Part shown: in pieces, positions 8,230 through 16,143 of the stretch
Layout of the letters: every line of letters starts with the position of its first letter
Numbering within the stretch: position 1 is the stretch's first letter
Source of the DNA: JAIQFL01 sp035501495
Lineage (GTDB): Bacteria > Acidobacteriota > Terriglobia > Bryobacterales > Bryobacteraceae
Direction: 5' to 3'
Length of the DNA: 64,000 bases
Assembly (NCBI GenBank): GCA_035501495.1
Contig: DATJWB010000314.1
Coordinates: 62,001-126,000, forward strand
The notes under the pieces: model-generated
Seen by the model: only the letters and a program-made list of their open reading frames with translations
Told to the model about the DNA's origin: nothing
The model's database searches: none
Translations under genes and position numbers: made by a program

Positions 8230-9573
8230 TCACCGCAGATTGAACTTCTTCATCTTGTAGCGCAGGGTGTCGCGCGTGACCCGCAGCAGGCGGGCGGCTT
8301 GCGTCTGGTTGCCGCTGGTTTTCTCCAGGGCGCGGACCAGCAGCCCACGCTCGTTGTCTTCGAGCGAAAGTCCGTCGGTCGGAATCTCGGGCACGGCCGG
8401 AATCGCAATCGCAATCCCGGGGTCCGGACGGGAGATGGCAATTGGCAGGCTGGACGGCGTGATCAGGCCTGTGTCCTCCAGAATCATCGCCCGCTCGATC
8501 GCGTTGCGCAATTCGCGGACGTTACCGGGCCAGTCGTGGTAGACCAGCAATTTGGCGGCTTCGTCGGTCACGCCCTCGATGTTGCGTTTGAACTTGCGGT
8601 TGTAGTGTTCGATGAAGAAGCGGGTCAGCGGGAGGATGTCGTCGCTCCGTTCGCGGAGCGGCGGGATCAGGATCTGTATGACGTTCAGGCGGAAGTACAG
8701 ATCCTGGCGGAAGGCGCCTTCTTTGACAGCCTCGCGCAGGTTCTTGTTCGTGGCGGCGACCACGCGGAGGTCGAGTTTGATGTCCTTCAGGCCACCCAGC
8801 CGCCGGAAGGTCTGCTCCTCCAGAACGCGCAGCAGCTTGGCCTGCAGCATCAGGGGGATCTCTCCGATTTCGTCGAGAAACAGGGTGCCCTTGTCGGCCA
8901 GTTCGAAGATCCCGCGCTTCTGCGAGCGCGCGTCGGTAAAGGCCCCCTTCTCGTACCCGAACAGCTCGCTTTCGAGCAGCGTCTCCGGGATGGCGGCGCA
9001 GTTGATGGAGATGAATGGCTCGGCCTGTCGCAGGCTCTGGTAGTGGAGCGTCTTGGCGATGAGGTCCTTACCGGTTCCGTTCTCACCCTCCAGCAGGACC
9101 GTGGTCGCTTCGCTGGCCGCCACGCGGCGCACGAAGTTCATCACCTCGCGCATGGCCGCACTCTCGCTGATCACCTCGCGCCTCTGGGGAGCCGCGGCTT
9201 CGGTGATGTCCTTGATGGTGGCCACGACTCCGCTCAAGCGGCCGTCATCGTCGTACATCTGGTTGGTGCGCATGACCACCAGGCGCTCCAACCCCCCATC
9301 GGTGTTCAGACGGACGGTGGTGTTCGGCGAGCCGGGTGACTGGTTCAAGCCTACCAGCACACCGCAGCCGGGCTCGCAGACAGTGCATTTGAAGATATCC
9401 TGACAATGCCGCCCGAGCATTTCCCCGGAGGTCATGCCGAAGAGTTTTTCGGCCGCCCGGTTGACGCCGGTGATGCGGTATTCGGGGTCATACAGGACTA
9501 GAGCGTCGGAAAGCTGATCGAATACCGACTCCAGTACCAGGGCATCCTGCCAGGCTGGCGTGAGCTTGGACAT
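8230..9573 (-). CDS. Sigma-54-dependent transcriptional activator with PAS domain
   Basis: This is an enhancer-binding protein that would activate RNA polymerase with sigma-54. From ATG 9573 it has 447 aa. A PAS domain lies at about 15-115, an AAA+ domain at about 140-365 and a Fis-type helix-turn-helix at the C-terminus (NQTQAARLLRVTRDTLRYKM). Walker A is GENGTGKD and Walker B is GTLFLDEIGEIP. The sigma-54 contact loop reads GAFTDA rather than the commonest GAFTGA. The PAS domain carries four close cysteines (C-x5-C-x2-C-x3-C in HCQDIFKCTVCEPGC), which suggests a metal, Fe-S or thiol redox sensor. The gene is divergent from the cytochrome cluster that begins at 9748, and a sigma-54 promoter lies in front of that cluster, so local control is likely. 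Confidence 0.92.
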   Translation of the reverse strand: MSKLTPAWQDALVLESVFDQLSDALVLYDPEYRITGVNRAAEKLFGMTSGEMLGRHCQDIFKCTVCEPGCGVLVGLNQSPGSPNTTVRLNTDGGLERLVVMRTNQMYDDDGRLSGVVATIKDITEAAAPQRREVISESAAMREVMNFVRRVAASEATTVLLEGENGTGKDLIAKTLHYQSLRQAEPFISINCAAIPETLLESELFGYEKGAFTDARSQKRGIFELADKGTLFLDEIGEIPLMLQAKLLRVLEEQTFRRLGGLKDIKLDLRVVAATNKNLREAVKEGAFRQDLYFRLNVIQILIPPLRERSDDILPLTRFFIEHYNRKFKRNIEGVTDEAAKLLVYHDWPGNVRELRNAIERAMILEDTGLITPSSLPIAISRPDPGIAIAIPAVPEIPTDGLSLEDNERGLLVRALEKTSGNQTQAARLLRVTRDTLRYKMKKFNLR

Positions 9574-9642
9574 TGATGAGTGCTTCGCCCCAATTATAGC
9601 AAGCCGTTCTGCGCGAATTGGCTCAACGGCCCGGTATTTTGC

Positions 9643-9657
9643 GGGGGAATAACCCCC
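9643..9657. repeat. Short inverted repeat in the divergent promoter region
   Basis: GGGGG (9643-9647) and CCCCC (9653-9657) flank AATAA, about 65 nt upstream of the sigma-54 promoter. This could be part of an activator binding site or a short hairpin. The evidence is the symmetry alone. Confidence 0.25.
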
Positions 9658-9708
9658 AACCGATGAGGGGACTGGCAGAAAGATGACGGGAAGACAGCAC
9701 ATCGGAGG

Positions 9709-9724
9709 TGGAATTGCAATTGCA
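9709..9724 (+). promoter_or_regulatory. Sigma-54 promoter upstream of the cytochrome cluster
   Basis: The sequence TGGAATTGCAATTGCA has GG at 9710-9711 and GC at 9722-9723 with exactly 10 nt between them. TTGCA matches the -12 element fully and TGG matches the start of the -24 element. The expected transcript start is near 9735, leaving a short leader with GGAG (9737-9740) at normal distance from the ATG at 9748. The divergent gene encodes a sigma-54 activator, which supports the assignment. Confidence 0.75.
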
Positions 9725-9747
9725 TTCCAGGGTTTCGGAGCCTAAAT

Positions 9748-9966
9748 ATGTCCCGTTTCAAACTCATACTGCCAGCAGCCATTGTGCTGGCCGGATTCCT
9801 GGTTTGTTCCACGGCCTCGTATGGCAAACCGGATTACACCAAAGCAACCAAGAAGGCGTGCAGCTTTTGTCACGTCGATGCGCAAAAGGCGCCCAAGGAT
9901 TTGAAGGACGCCGGCAAGTACTACCAGGAGCACAAGAGCCTGGACGGATACGTCGAAAAGAAGTAG
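9748..9966 (+). CDS. Small periplasmic monoheme cytochrome c
   Basis: The 72-aa protein has an N-terminal signal peptide (SRFKLILPAAIVLAGFLVCS) and a single heme-binding motif CSFCH in a Lys-rich mature part of about 45 residues (KKACSFCHVDAQKAPKDLKD). It would be a tiny soluble electron carrier in the periplasm or near the membrane. The ribosome site GGAG lies 7 nt upstream. It is the first gene after the sigma-54 promoter and precedes, in the same orientation, two large multiheme cytochromes, so it probably belongs to the same electron-transfer chain. No named family is recognised. Confidence 0.85.
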   Translation: MSRFKLILPAAIVLAGFLVCSTASYGKPDYTKATKKACSFCHVDAQKAPKDLKDAGKYYQEHKSLDGYVEKK

Positions 9967-9997
9967 TTGCCTGGATGGCGGAGGAGCGGAGTCGTCT

Positions 9998-10435
9998 ATG
10001 ATGCAAACGGTGCAGCTTTCGATTGCCGACAGCGTCTACGCGGCGAGTGTGCGGGAAGCTCTGTCCCGGACCTGCGCCTGGCATGTCGAATCCGTCGATC
10101 GGCCCGACCCGTCGCAGAACTGCGCGCTGGTTCTGGACGAAACCGCGTTCGTTCGGCTGCCCCTCCCCTTATCCAACCCGGAGCGTATCGTGTTAATCAC
10201 CCGCAAGGAACCCCAACTTCTGGCGCAGGCATGGGAGGCTGGGATCGTTTCCGTGGTTTCCGAGGACGATCCGATCAACACGGTGCTGCTAGCCATCATG
10301 GCGGCGGCGCTGCGGGTCGCACAATCCCACGAAACGTCCGTACCGGGCGGAATTTCCCCCAACAAGCGACCGGCCCCTGCGTCAATAGCCCCACAGAATC
10401 GGAGTTTCGGATCAAAACGTTGTAAAATTCAATAG
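9998..10435 (+). CDS. Receiver-like protein of unknown function
   Basis: This is a 145-aa cytoplasmic protein with no signal peptide. The pattern CALVLDE, then ERIVLITRKEPQLLAQAWEAG, IVSVVSEDDP and TVLLAIMAAALRVA resembles beta-3 to alpha-5 of a CheY-like receiver, with a possible phospho-acceptor Asp in VLDE. The N-terminal acidic pair is missing, and the usual Lys-Pro near the end is replaced by SEDDP, so it may be a degenerate receiver. The last 35 residues are Pro/Ser/Lys-rich and look disordered. The start at ATG 9998 follows GGAGGAG (9980-9986). It lies between the monoheme cytochrome and a Cys-rich protein. The function is unknown. Confidence 0.6.
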   Translation: MMQTVQLSIADSVYAASVREALSRTCAWHVESVDRPDPSQNCALVLDETAFVRLPLPLSNPERIVLITRKEPQLLAQAWEAGIVSVVSEDDPINTVLLAIMAAALRVAQSHETSVPGGISPNKRPAPASIAPQNRSFGSKRCKIQ

Positions 10436-10506
10436 AGTTAGGCAGGTTGCGGCGTGGAATTTTGCGTGCACTGCCTTTCACTCCGGGCACAAAGGAGGCT
10501 CTTGAA

Positions 10507-10893
10507 GTGACACGGTCTTTAGCAGAATTAGAGGCGATTGTCCGCAACCGGATCTGCGCCGTTTGCACGGATCGGAAGGCCAATGGGGACTGCGGGCTGA
10601 AGGAACCCTCGAGTTGCGCACTTTTCCGGCTCTTCCCCCAGGTCGCCGAGGCCATTCAATCGGTGAGGAGCGACGATATCAACCCCTACCTGGATGCCAT
10701 CCGGCGCAAGGTCTGCACGGTATGTGCCGATCAGGCGAGCGACGGCTCCTGTGAAACGCGCCAGCAGGTGCAATGTGCCCTGGACGCCTATCTTCTCCTG
10801 GTGGTGGATGCCATTGAAGAGGCCACCGGGAAGACATTCAACAAGCAGAACATTGGCCCGGTGGCCGGCTCCCCGGTCACTCTGGGACCGTAG
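10507..10893 (+). CDS. Protein with two CX2CX8CX7C cysteine repeats
   Basis: The protein has 128 aa from GTG 10507, placed by a strong ribosome site AAAGGAGG at 10491-10498. It contains two copies of the same cysteine pattern, CAVC...GDC...SSC and CTVC...GSC...VQC. Both have the exact spacing CX2C-X8-C-X7-C and both are followed by AL and a helical stretch. Four cysteines per repeat suggest two zinc or Fe-S sites. There is no signal peptide, so it should be cytoplasmic. It lies inside the cytochrome cluster, which suggests a role in sensing, assembly or electron transfer on the inner side. No known family is recognised with certainty. Confidence 0.72.
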   Translation: MTRSLAELEAIVRNRICAVCTDRKANGDCGLKEPSSCALFRLFPQVAEAIQSVRSDDINPYLDAIRRKVCTVCADQASDGSCETRQQVQCALDAYLLLVVDAIEEATGKTFNKQNIGPVAGSPVTLGP

Positions 10894-10942
10894 ATTCGGC
10901 TGTGAAAGCAGCTGGAAGGTGGATTCTACCTGGAGGTGAACG

Positions 10943-11230
10943 ATGCATATCAACTTGATTCCTTTTGTAGCTGTCTGGATCGTCCTGGCCTGCTCGGTGC
11001 TGGTACTGTTTGTGCGCCGCAGACTGGTGGCCAGCCACGAGGATGACCACCTGCACGTCTTGCAGGGCGGTCCCATCGCGCAACAGTTCACGGTTGCGAA
11101 CCAGCTCGACCGGATCGACAAGTGGGGGAAAATCCTCACGGCGATCACGGCGGTCTTCGGGCTGCTGGTAGCGGCGGCGTACGTCTATCAGTTCTTCGTG
11201 CAGTCCGCTCAAATCCCCACGGGACTTTGA
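10943..11230 (+). CDS. Small membrane protein of the cytochrome cluster
   Basis: The 95-aa protein has two membrane segments, near residues 4-24 (LIPFVAVWIVLACSVLVLFV) and 64-88 (ILTAITAVFGLLVAAAYVYQ). A polar loop between them contains two histidines and acidic residues (ASHEDDHLHV). A GGAGGT ribosome site lies about 6 nt upstream. The gene is 5 nt before the nonaheme cytochrome gene, so it is likely an accessory subunit of the same membrane complex. No family is recognised. Confidence 0.7.
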   Translation: MHINLIPFVAVWIVLACSVLVLFVRRRLVASHEDDHLHVLQGGPIAQQFTVANQLDRIDKWGKILTAITAVFGLLVAAAYVYQFFVQSAQIPTGL

Positions 11231-11235
11231 TCACC

Positions 11236-12942
11236 ATGTCGAACCGGGCATTTACTTCGATTGGTCTACGGCTCGGTTCTGCCCTACTTGGCCTACTCGT
11301 CGGGGCAGCCGGCGCCGATCTGCATGCCGCAGAGGAGGCGCCCGCGGCGGAATGCTCTTCCTGTCATGACCAGGGGCAGAAACTGGCGAAGAGCGCTCAT
11401 GCGGGGCTGCCCTGCGACACCTGTCACGAATCCCACGAGAAGTTTCCCCATGCCGCCAATATTCCCAAGCCGGTGTGCACGACATGCCACGAAGATCAGG
11501 CCGGGGACTACGCCAGCAGCGTCCACGGGCAGGCGCGGAAGAACGGCAACGAGGGCGCGCCGGACTGCGCCTTGTGCCATGGAAGCGCACACGAACTGCT
11601 GCCTCCGAAGTCGCAGGTGTTTCGGGCGTCGGTCCCCGACACCTGCGCCATGTGCCACAGCGAAGTGGTGGAGCAATATCGGGCCAGCGTACACGGCCAA
11701 GCCCTGGCGCGAGGGATTACCCAGGCGCCGCTGTGTACGGACTGCCACGGCGAGCACAAGATTTTCAAACACACCAACGGGGAGTCTCCGGTCAACGCCT
11801 CGCACATCCGCGATACCTGCGGCAGTTGCCACGGCGATGTCCGGCTGACCCGCAAGTTTGGCCTGCCGTCGGACAGGCTGGTGAGCTTCGATTCCTCGTT
11901 CCACGGCCTCGCCGCCAAGAGCGGGTCGCAGACCGTGGCGAACTGCGCGAGCTGCCACGGCGTGCACAATATTCTGCCATCGTCCGACCCCAAAAGCACG
12001 ATCCACGCGGCGAACCTGCCGAAAACCTGCGGACAGTGTCACGCCGGCGCCGGCAAGCGCTTCGCCATCAGCCAGGTACACGTTACCGAAGGGAAGGCCG
12101 AACCGGCCGCATTACGGTGGATTCGCGAGTTTTACCTGTTCCTCATCCCGGTAACCATCGGGCTGATGCTGCTGCACAATGGAGGCGACTTCCTGCGGAA
12201 GCTGGTGCGGATCCGTTTCCGGGCCGGCCTGGTCCGCGAAGGCAATCCCAGCCGCGGCGCCGGGCATGCTCCTGCTCACGGGGAGATCCGGATGCTGCCC
12301 TTCGAACGGCTGCAGCATGCCGTACTGGTGATTTCGTTTTTCGTTCTGGTCTGGACGGGCTTTGCCCTGAAGTATCCGGATCAATGGTGGGCGCGCCCCC
12401 TGCTGCTGCTGGAGAGCGAGCATCCCATACGCAGCCTGATTCACCGCGTGGCCGCAGTAGTGTTCATGGCCGTGACGCTGACGCACCTGGTGTCGCTGAT
12501 CGTCAATCGGCAGCTGCGGAATCACTGGAAGGAGATGTTGCCCGCCGTCAACGACCCGCGCGAGGCGTTATCAAACTTCGCCTACAACCTGGGCATGGGC
12601 TCCCAACCGCCGGTGCGGTCCGCCCACAGCTACGTGGAGAAGGCCGAGTATTGGGCCGTGGTTTGGGGCGCGGTGGTCATGATCGCCACCGGACTGCTGT
12701 TATGGGCCAACAATTTCGTGATGCGCATGTTTTCCAAGGCATTTCTGGACGTGGCCACATCCATCCACTTCTACGAAGCCGTTCTGGCCACCCTGGCGAT
12801 CGTGGTCTGGCACTTCTACTCCATCATTTTCGATCCCGATGTCTACCCGCTCAACACGGCATTCCTCACCGGTAGTAGTGTAAAAAGGCAGGAGCACCCG
12901 AAACACGGGATTCCGGTCGAAGCCAAAGCATCGGGAGACTGA
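11236..12942 (+). CDS. Nonaheme cytochrome c fused to a b-type cytochrome membrane domain
   Basis: The 568-aa protein starts with a signal peptide ending near DLHAAEE. A periplasmic domain of about 250 residues then carries nine CXXCH motifs in order: CSSCH, CDTCH, CTTCH, CALCH, CAMCH, CTDCH, CGSCH, CASCH, CGQCH. The C-terminal half has about five membrane helices with conserved histidines (MLPFERLQHAVLVISF, SLIHRVAAVVFMAVTLTHLV, SIHFYEAVLATLAIVVWHFY). This is the type seen in formate dehydrogenase gamma/cytochrome b561-like quinone-reactive subunits. It probably moves electrons between the quinone pool and periplasmic carriers. The ATG at 11236 is chosen because it opens a clear signal peptide, whereas upstream in-frame sequence overlaps the previous gene. 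The partner enzyme is unknown. Confidence 0.9.
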   Translation: MSNRAFTSIGLRLGSALLGLLVGAAGADLHAAEEAPAAECSSCHDQGQKLAKSAHAGLPCDTCHESHEKFPHAANIPKPVCTTCHEDQAGDYASSVHGQARKNGNEGAPDCALCHGSAHELLPPKSQVFRASVPDTCAMCHSEVVEQYRASVHGQALARGITQAPLCTDCHGEHKIFKHTNGESPVNASHIRDTCGSCHGDVRLTRKFGLPSDRLVSFDSSFHGLAAKSGSQTVANCASCHGVHNILPSSDPKSTIHAANLPKTCGQCHAGAGKRFAISQVHVTEGKAEPAALRWIREFYLFLIPVTIGLMLLHNGGDFLRKLVRIRFRAGLVREGNPSRGAGHAPAHGEIRMLPFERLQHAVLVISFFVLVWTGFALKYPDQWWARPLLLLESEHPIRSLIHRVAAVVFMAVTLTHLVSLIVNRQLRNHWKEMLPAVNDPREALSNFAYNLGMGSQPPVRSAHSYVEKAEYWAVVWGAVVMIATGLLLWANNFVMRMFSKAFLDVATSIHFYEAVLATLAIVVWHFYSIIFDPDVYPLNTAFLTGSSVKRQEHPKHGIPVEAKASGD

Positions 12943-12952
12943 CCAACAAGCA

Positions 12953-14413
12953 ATGACGCCTAACATTATGGAACGCAAGGGCCGGGGCTGGCTGTCCCCG
13001 GTGATTCACCTGTCCAACAACTGGATCAGCCTGGCGGGCGTGGTCATCGTCACCACGGCCACAGTCTTTTGGCTGTTTACGCTGCCGGTGACGCTGCGGG
13101 GAGGGGTTCAGAACCCGTATCTCGGAATCCTGGCGTTTCTGGTGCTGCCGGGGCCGTTCTTCGCGGGCCTGGTGATGATTCCCCTGGGGATCTGGATCAA
13201 GCGCAAGCGCGAAGGACGGGCCGGTATCTACCCGCCCGACTTCCCGCCCCTGAACTGGCGCAACTTCGAGTTGCGTAAGCTGGTCTATTTCTTCGGCACC
13301 GCCACGGTGCTGAACATTGTGATCGCCAGCCAGCTCAGCTACGGGGCCGTCAACTACATGGAAACGGTAACGTTTTGCGGCCAGACTTGCCACACCGTAA
13401 TGCAGCCCGAGTATACCGCCTACCAAGACTCACCGCATTCCAACGTGGAATGCGTGAAATGCCATATTGGCCCGGGCGCGGGATGGTTCGTGAAGAGCAA
13501 GCTGTCGGGCGTGGGGCAGGTGTTCGCCGTCACCTTCAACACCTATCCGCGGCCCATCCCGACGCCGGTCCATAACCTCCGCCCGGCGCGGGAGACCTGC
13601 GAAGCCTGCCATTGGCCTCAGAAGTACGGGGAGGACCGCATCAAGATCGTGTCCAAATACGCCGACGACGAGACCAACAGTCTGACCAAGACGGTTCTTC
13701 TGATGAAAATCGGGGGTGGAAACGGCGGCCTGGGAATTCATGGCACACACCTCGGCACCGGGGTAAAGATTCGCTACGGGCATTCCGACGAAGCGCGTCA
13801 GACGATTCCGTGGGTCGAATACTCGGTCAATGGCAAGAGAACGGTCTACGCGACGGCCGATGCCAAACCCGACGGCGCCGGGTTGACCATGCGCGAGATG
13901 GATTGCATGGACTGCCACAACCGGCCGGCCCACAGCTATGATCTGCCCGAGAGTGCGATCGATAAGGCCATGAGCGCTGGCCTGATCTCGCCGACCCTGC
14001 CCTTCGCCAAGAAGAAGGCGGTGGAAATCCTCAAGGCCGCCTATCCGTCGCGCGATGATGCCGCCCGGAAGATTCCGGCCGCATTTGCCAGCTACTACCA
14101 GGCGAGCTACCCGGCCGTGTGGGCGCAGCACCAGGCGGAGGTGAACGCGGCGGCGAAGGAAGTGCTGGCGATTTACGATCGCAACATCTTCCCCGACATG
14201 AACGTCACCTGGGGCAAATACCCCATGAACATCGGGCACTCCGATTTTCCGGGGTGCTTCCGGTGCCACGACGCGGCCCACAATTCCACCGACGGCAAGA
14301 GCATCTCGCAGGACTGCAGCGCCTGCCATAACTTGCTGGCGATGGAAGAGAAGGACCCCAAGATTCTGACCGACCTGGGGATTACGGAAGCGAAGCCCCC
14401 CGCGCAGCGATAG
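12953..14413 (+). CDS. NapC/NirT-like membrane multiheme cytochrome c
   Basis: The 486-aa protein has two or three N-terminal membrane segments (near residues 23-45, 55-80 and 103-120) and a large periplasmic domain with six heme sites: CGQTCH, CVKCH, CEACH, CMDCH, CFRCH, CSACH. The first is a CX3CH motif rather than CXXCH. The arrangement recalls NapC/NrfH-type quinol dehydrogenases, but the periplasmic domain is longer than in classical NapC. It follows the nonaheme/b-type protein by 10 nt and probably forms a quinol-oxidising or quinone-reducing complex with it. An ATG at 12968 is an alternative start. The 3' end overlaps the convergent gene by 32 nt. Confidence 0.88.
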   Translation: MTPNIMERKGRGWLSPVIHLSNNWISLAGVVIVTTATVFWLFTLPVTLRGGVQNPYLGILAFLVLPGPFFAGLVMIPLGIWIKRKREGRAGIYPPDFPPLNWRNFELRKLVYFFGTATVLNIVIASQLSYGAVNYMETVTFCGQTCHTVMQPEYTAYQDSPHSNVECVKCHIGPGAGWFVKSKLSGVGQVFAVTFNTYPRPIPTPVHNLRPARETCEACHWPQKYGEDRIKIVSKYADDETNSLTKTVLLMKIGGGNGGLGIHGTHLGTGVKIRYGHSDEARQTIPWVEYSVNGKRTVYATADAKPDGAGLTMREMDCMDCHNRPAHSYDLPESAIDKAMSAGLISPTLPFAKKKAVEILKAAYPSRDDAARKIPAAFASYYQASYPAVWAQHQAEVNAAAKEVLAIYDRNIFPDMNVTWGKYPMNIGHSDFPGCFRCHDAAHNSTDGKSISQDCSACHNLLAMEEKDPKILTDLGITEAKPPAQR

Positions 14414-15056
14414 CGGGGGTCATCCGCTTCCGGGCGTGCTCCCGTAAAACGCGCGCCTCGGCGGGCGTGAACTCCAGGGCCCCCATCGCGGCCTTTTGGA
14501 AATCGGCTTTACCCCAGCGGCTTTTCATCAGGCCAAACTGAGAATGCTCGCTGCTCTCCAACAGGGCGTGGCCAGCCTCATGCGCCAAGGCGGGACCGAG
14601 GATTTCGGAAAGCGAAGCCGGCGCGGATGCGGATGTGGTCTCGACCCGGTCGTAGAAGACCAGGGCGTGGGGGCCGCGGCGGGCGAAAGGCAGGGCGAAT
14701 CCGAGCGCGCCCGGAAAGGCATTCCCCGGCTCTCCGCGCATGATCTTCACGGCCAGGTAATCCCGGGCATCCACCTGCAGGTGCTGGCCGGGAGAGGCTC
14801 CGGTCATGTCGGTGAAATGCGCCTCCTCGGAATCGGAGGAACCGTGCTCCCAGCAGGTCCTGACGCCCGCCCTGTCAAAGATGCTTTCGGCCAGTGAGAT
14901 CGCCTGATCCAGGGTCGGGGCGGGCACGTTCGCGAGGTTGTACAGGCGCAAATGTAAAACGGGCCCATGACTGGTTTCCGGCGACGCCGCACAAGGCGTC
15001 CGACCCGCGGCCGACGCAACACCAAATGCCAGCAGGATAAGCAAAGACCTGATCAC
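14382..15056 (-). CDS. Secreted protein with a zinc-metalloprotease motif
   Basis: The 224-aa protein has a signal peptide (IRSLLILLAFGVASAAG). It has a single HExxH-type site, AHEAGHALLESSEHSQFGLM, in which HEAGH supplies two zinc ligands. The following Glu/His and a Met after the site are as in metzincin-like folds. There is no clear match to a named peptidase family, and the size suggests only one domain. The gene is convergent to the NapC-like gene and overlaps its end by 32 nt, so it is not part of that operon. The protease call is inferred from the motif. Confidence 0.65.
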   Translation of the reverse strand: MIRSLLILLAFGVASAAGRTPCAASPETSHGPVLHLRLYNLANVPAPTLDQAISLAESIFDRAGVRTCWEHGSSDSEEAHFTDMTGASPGQHLQVDARDYLAVKIMRGEPGNAFPGALGFALPFARRGPHALVFYDRVETTSASAPASLSEILGPALAHEAGHALLESSEHSQFGLMKSRWGKADFQKAAMGALEFTPAEARVLREHARKRMTPAIAARGASLP

Positions 15057-15189
15057 TGAGTGGGACCTCCTTCGTCCGCACCGCAGTGTTGGCCAGGTCA
15101 GCCCCGGTCTCCAGATTCCGGATCTGGTTTTTGGCTGGGATCTGGCTGTCGATGTAAGTCATTGAAAAAAAGTGATTTCTGGAGCCAGA

Positions 15190-15422
15190 TGTCGCGCCGG
15201 AAGGGAATCGAACGGCGTCTACCGAGGAGGTCCGGGATACCGACATCCGGCGCATCGACATGGAAAGTGGATCTATTTCGCGAAGACCGGCGCCAGGGTA
15301 ACGCAGACTGGAAAGCTCCCGGAGAAAGGAGAGCGGAAAGCCAATTATGGGAAGCCGTCGGCCGGGGCAATTTTGCGGAAGCGGGTCGGTTTGGACTGGC
15401 CACTTCGGCCGACGATCACTGA
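15190..15422 (+). pseudogene. Decayed copy A of the PD40 propeller regulator (3' end)
   Basis: In changing frames this stretch still translates to pieces of the intact gene's C-terminus. GKWIYFAK (near 15267) corresponds to GKLIYFVK, DWKAPGE and AESQLWEAV (near 15305-15350) correspond to LWKAPAEGGEESQVLDAV, and FAEAGRFGLA follows. Stops and frame changes separate the pieces, so no protein can be made. It is shorter and more eroded than copy B. The flanks from 15057 to 15189 show no gene. Confidence 0.6.
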
Positions 15423-15483
15423 GGCCTGTGACCGAGTGGAACGCGGGAAGTAATGCGGCTCCAGTAATTCCGCAATCTCCCTG

Positions 15484-15969
15484 GTGAGCGAACAAGGAGG
15501 CCGGCCGCACCGTATGACCACCTTCGCGCCAACGATGTCAGACCAAGTTGGTCGCCCGATGGAAAGCGGCAAGTCTGGAAGATGCCCTCCGGCGGAGGGG
15601 AGGCAGTGCGGGTCACCCAAGGCGGTGGCTACACTCCCTTCGCTTCGAGGGATGGAAGGAACATCTATTTCTCAAAAAGACGACTCGCGAGATCCGCCGC
15701 TGTGGAAAACGCCCGCCGAAGGAGGCGAAACACAGGTCCTGGACAGCCTGTCGGAAGCGGGTTTCGCCGAGACAAGGGTCGGGATCCACTTCGTCAGGCA
15801 GGCACGACTCCAGTTTCTGGATTTCTCGACCGGGCTGTCCAAGCCGATCGTGGGGATCGACAAACCCACCGCATTGGGATTGACAGCTTCTCCCGACAAT
15901 CACTGGCTGCTCCTCACCGTGAGGAACGAGGGCAGTAGCGTTTTGATGCTCGTTGACAACTTCCGGTAG
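15484..15969 (+). pseudogene. Decayed copy B of the PD40 propeller regulator (3' end)
   Basis: The last 160 codons are close to the end of the intact gene downstream. GGRPHRMTT opens both, PLWKTPAEGGETQVLDS matches PLWKAPAEGGEESQVLD, and ARLQFLDFSTGLSKPI matches ARLQYLEFSTGLSKSI. The final residues LMLVDNFR match LMLVENFR. In the middle the similarity moves to another frame (QVWKMPSGGGEAVRVT and GRNIYFSK, near 15570-15690), so there are at least two frameshifts. The N-terminal winged-helix and membrane parts are missing. Confidence 0.8.
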
Positions 15970-16026
15970 TGTGTGTCAGAAAATAAGCAGGCAGCGAAGC
16001 GATAGTCATCGTGGGGTGGCCATCGG

Positions 16027-16094
16027 CTTTCGTGGTCTGCCTGTCCGACTTACAAGGATCGCAGACGACAGAGAACGATCGTCTGCGCCACACT
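16027..16094. repeat. Intergenic palindrome related to the GTGGCGC repeat family
   Basis: GCAGACGA (16061-16068) and TCGTCTGC (16079-16086) form a perfect 8-bp stem with a 10-nt loop. The right edge reads TCTGCGCCACA, i.e. GTGGCGCAGA on the other strand, like the outer end of the dispersed repeat arms elsewhere in this window. It lies between pseudogene B and the intact PD40 gene. Confidence 0.45.
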
Positions 16095-16127
16095 AAGACT
16101 AAGCGTTCCCGACGGAAGGGGAGGGCA

Positions 16128-16136
16128 TGATATACT
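16128..16136 (+). promoter_or_regulatory. Extended -10 box of the PD40 regulator gene
   Basis: TGATATACT is an extended -10 (TGn followed by TATACT, 16131-16136), with exactly 7 nt to the ATG at 16144. No ribosome binding site fits in that gap, so a leaderless transcript is likely. Confidence 0.5.
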
Positions 16137-16143
16137 CCCGCGC

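Noticed and set aside
9709..9724. Sigma-70 promoter in the same place
   Set aside because: No -35/-10 pair at 16-18 nt spacing is visible there, while the GG-N10-GC pattern fits sigma-54 much better.
15057..15422. Independent small gene of about 90-120 codons before the PD40 gene
   Set aside because: The open frames only partly overlap and their matching pieces correspond to the end of the PD40 gene in several frames, so it was called a pseudogene.
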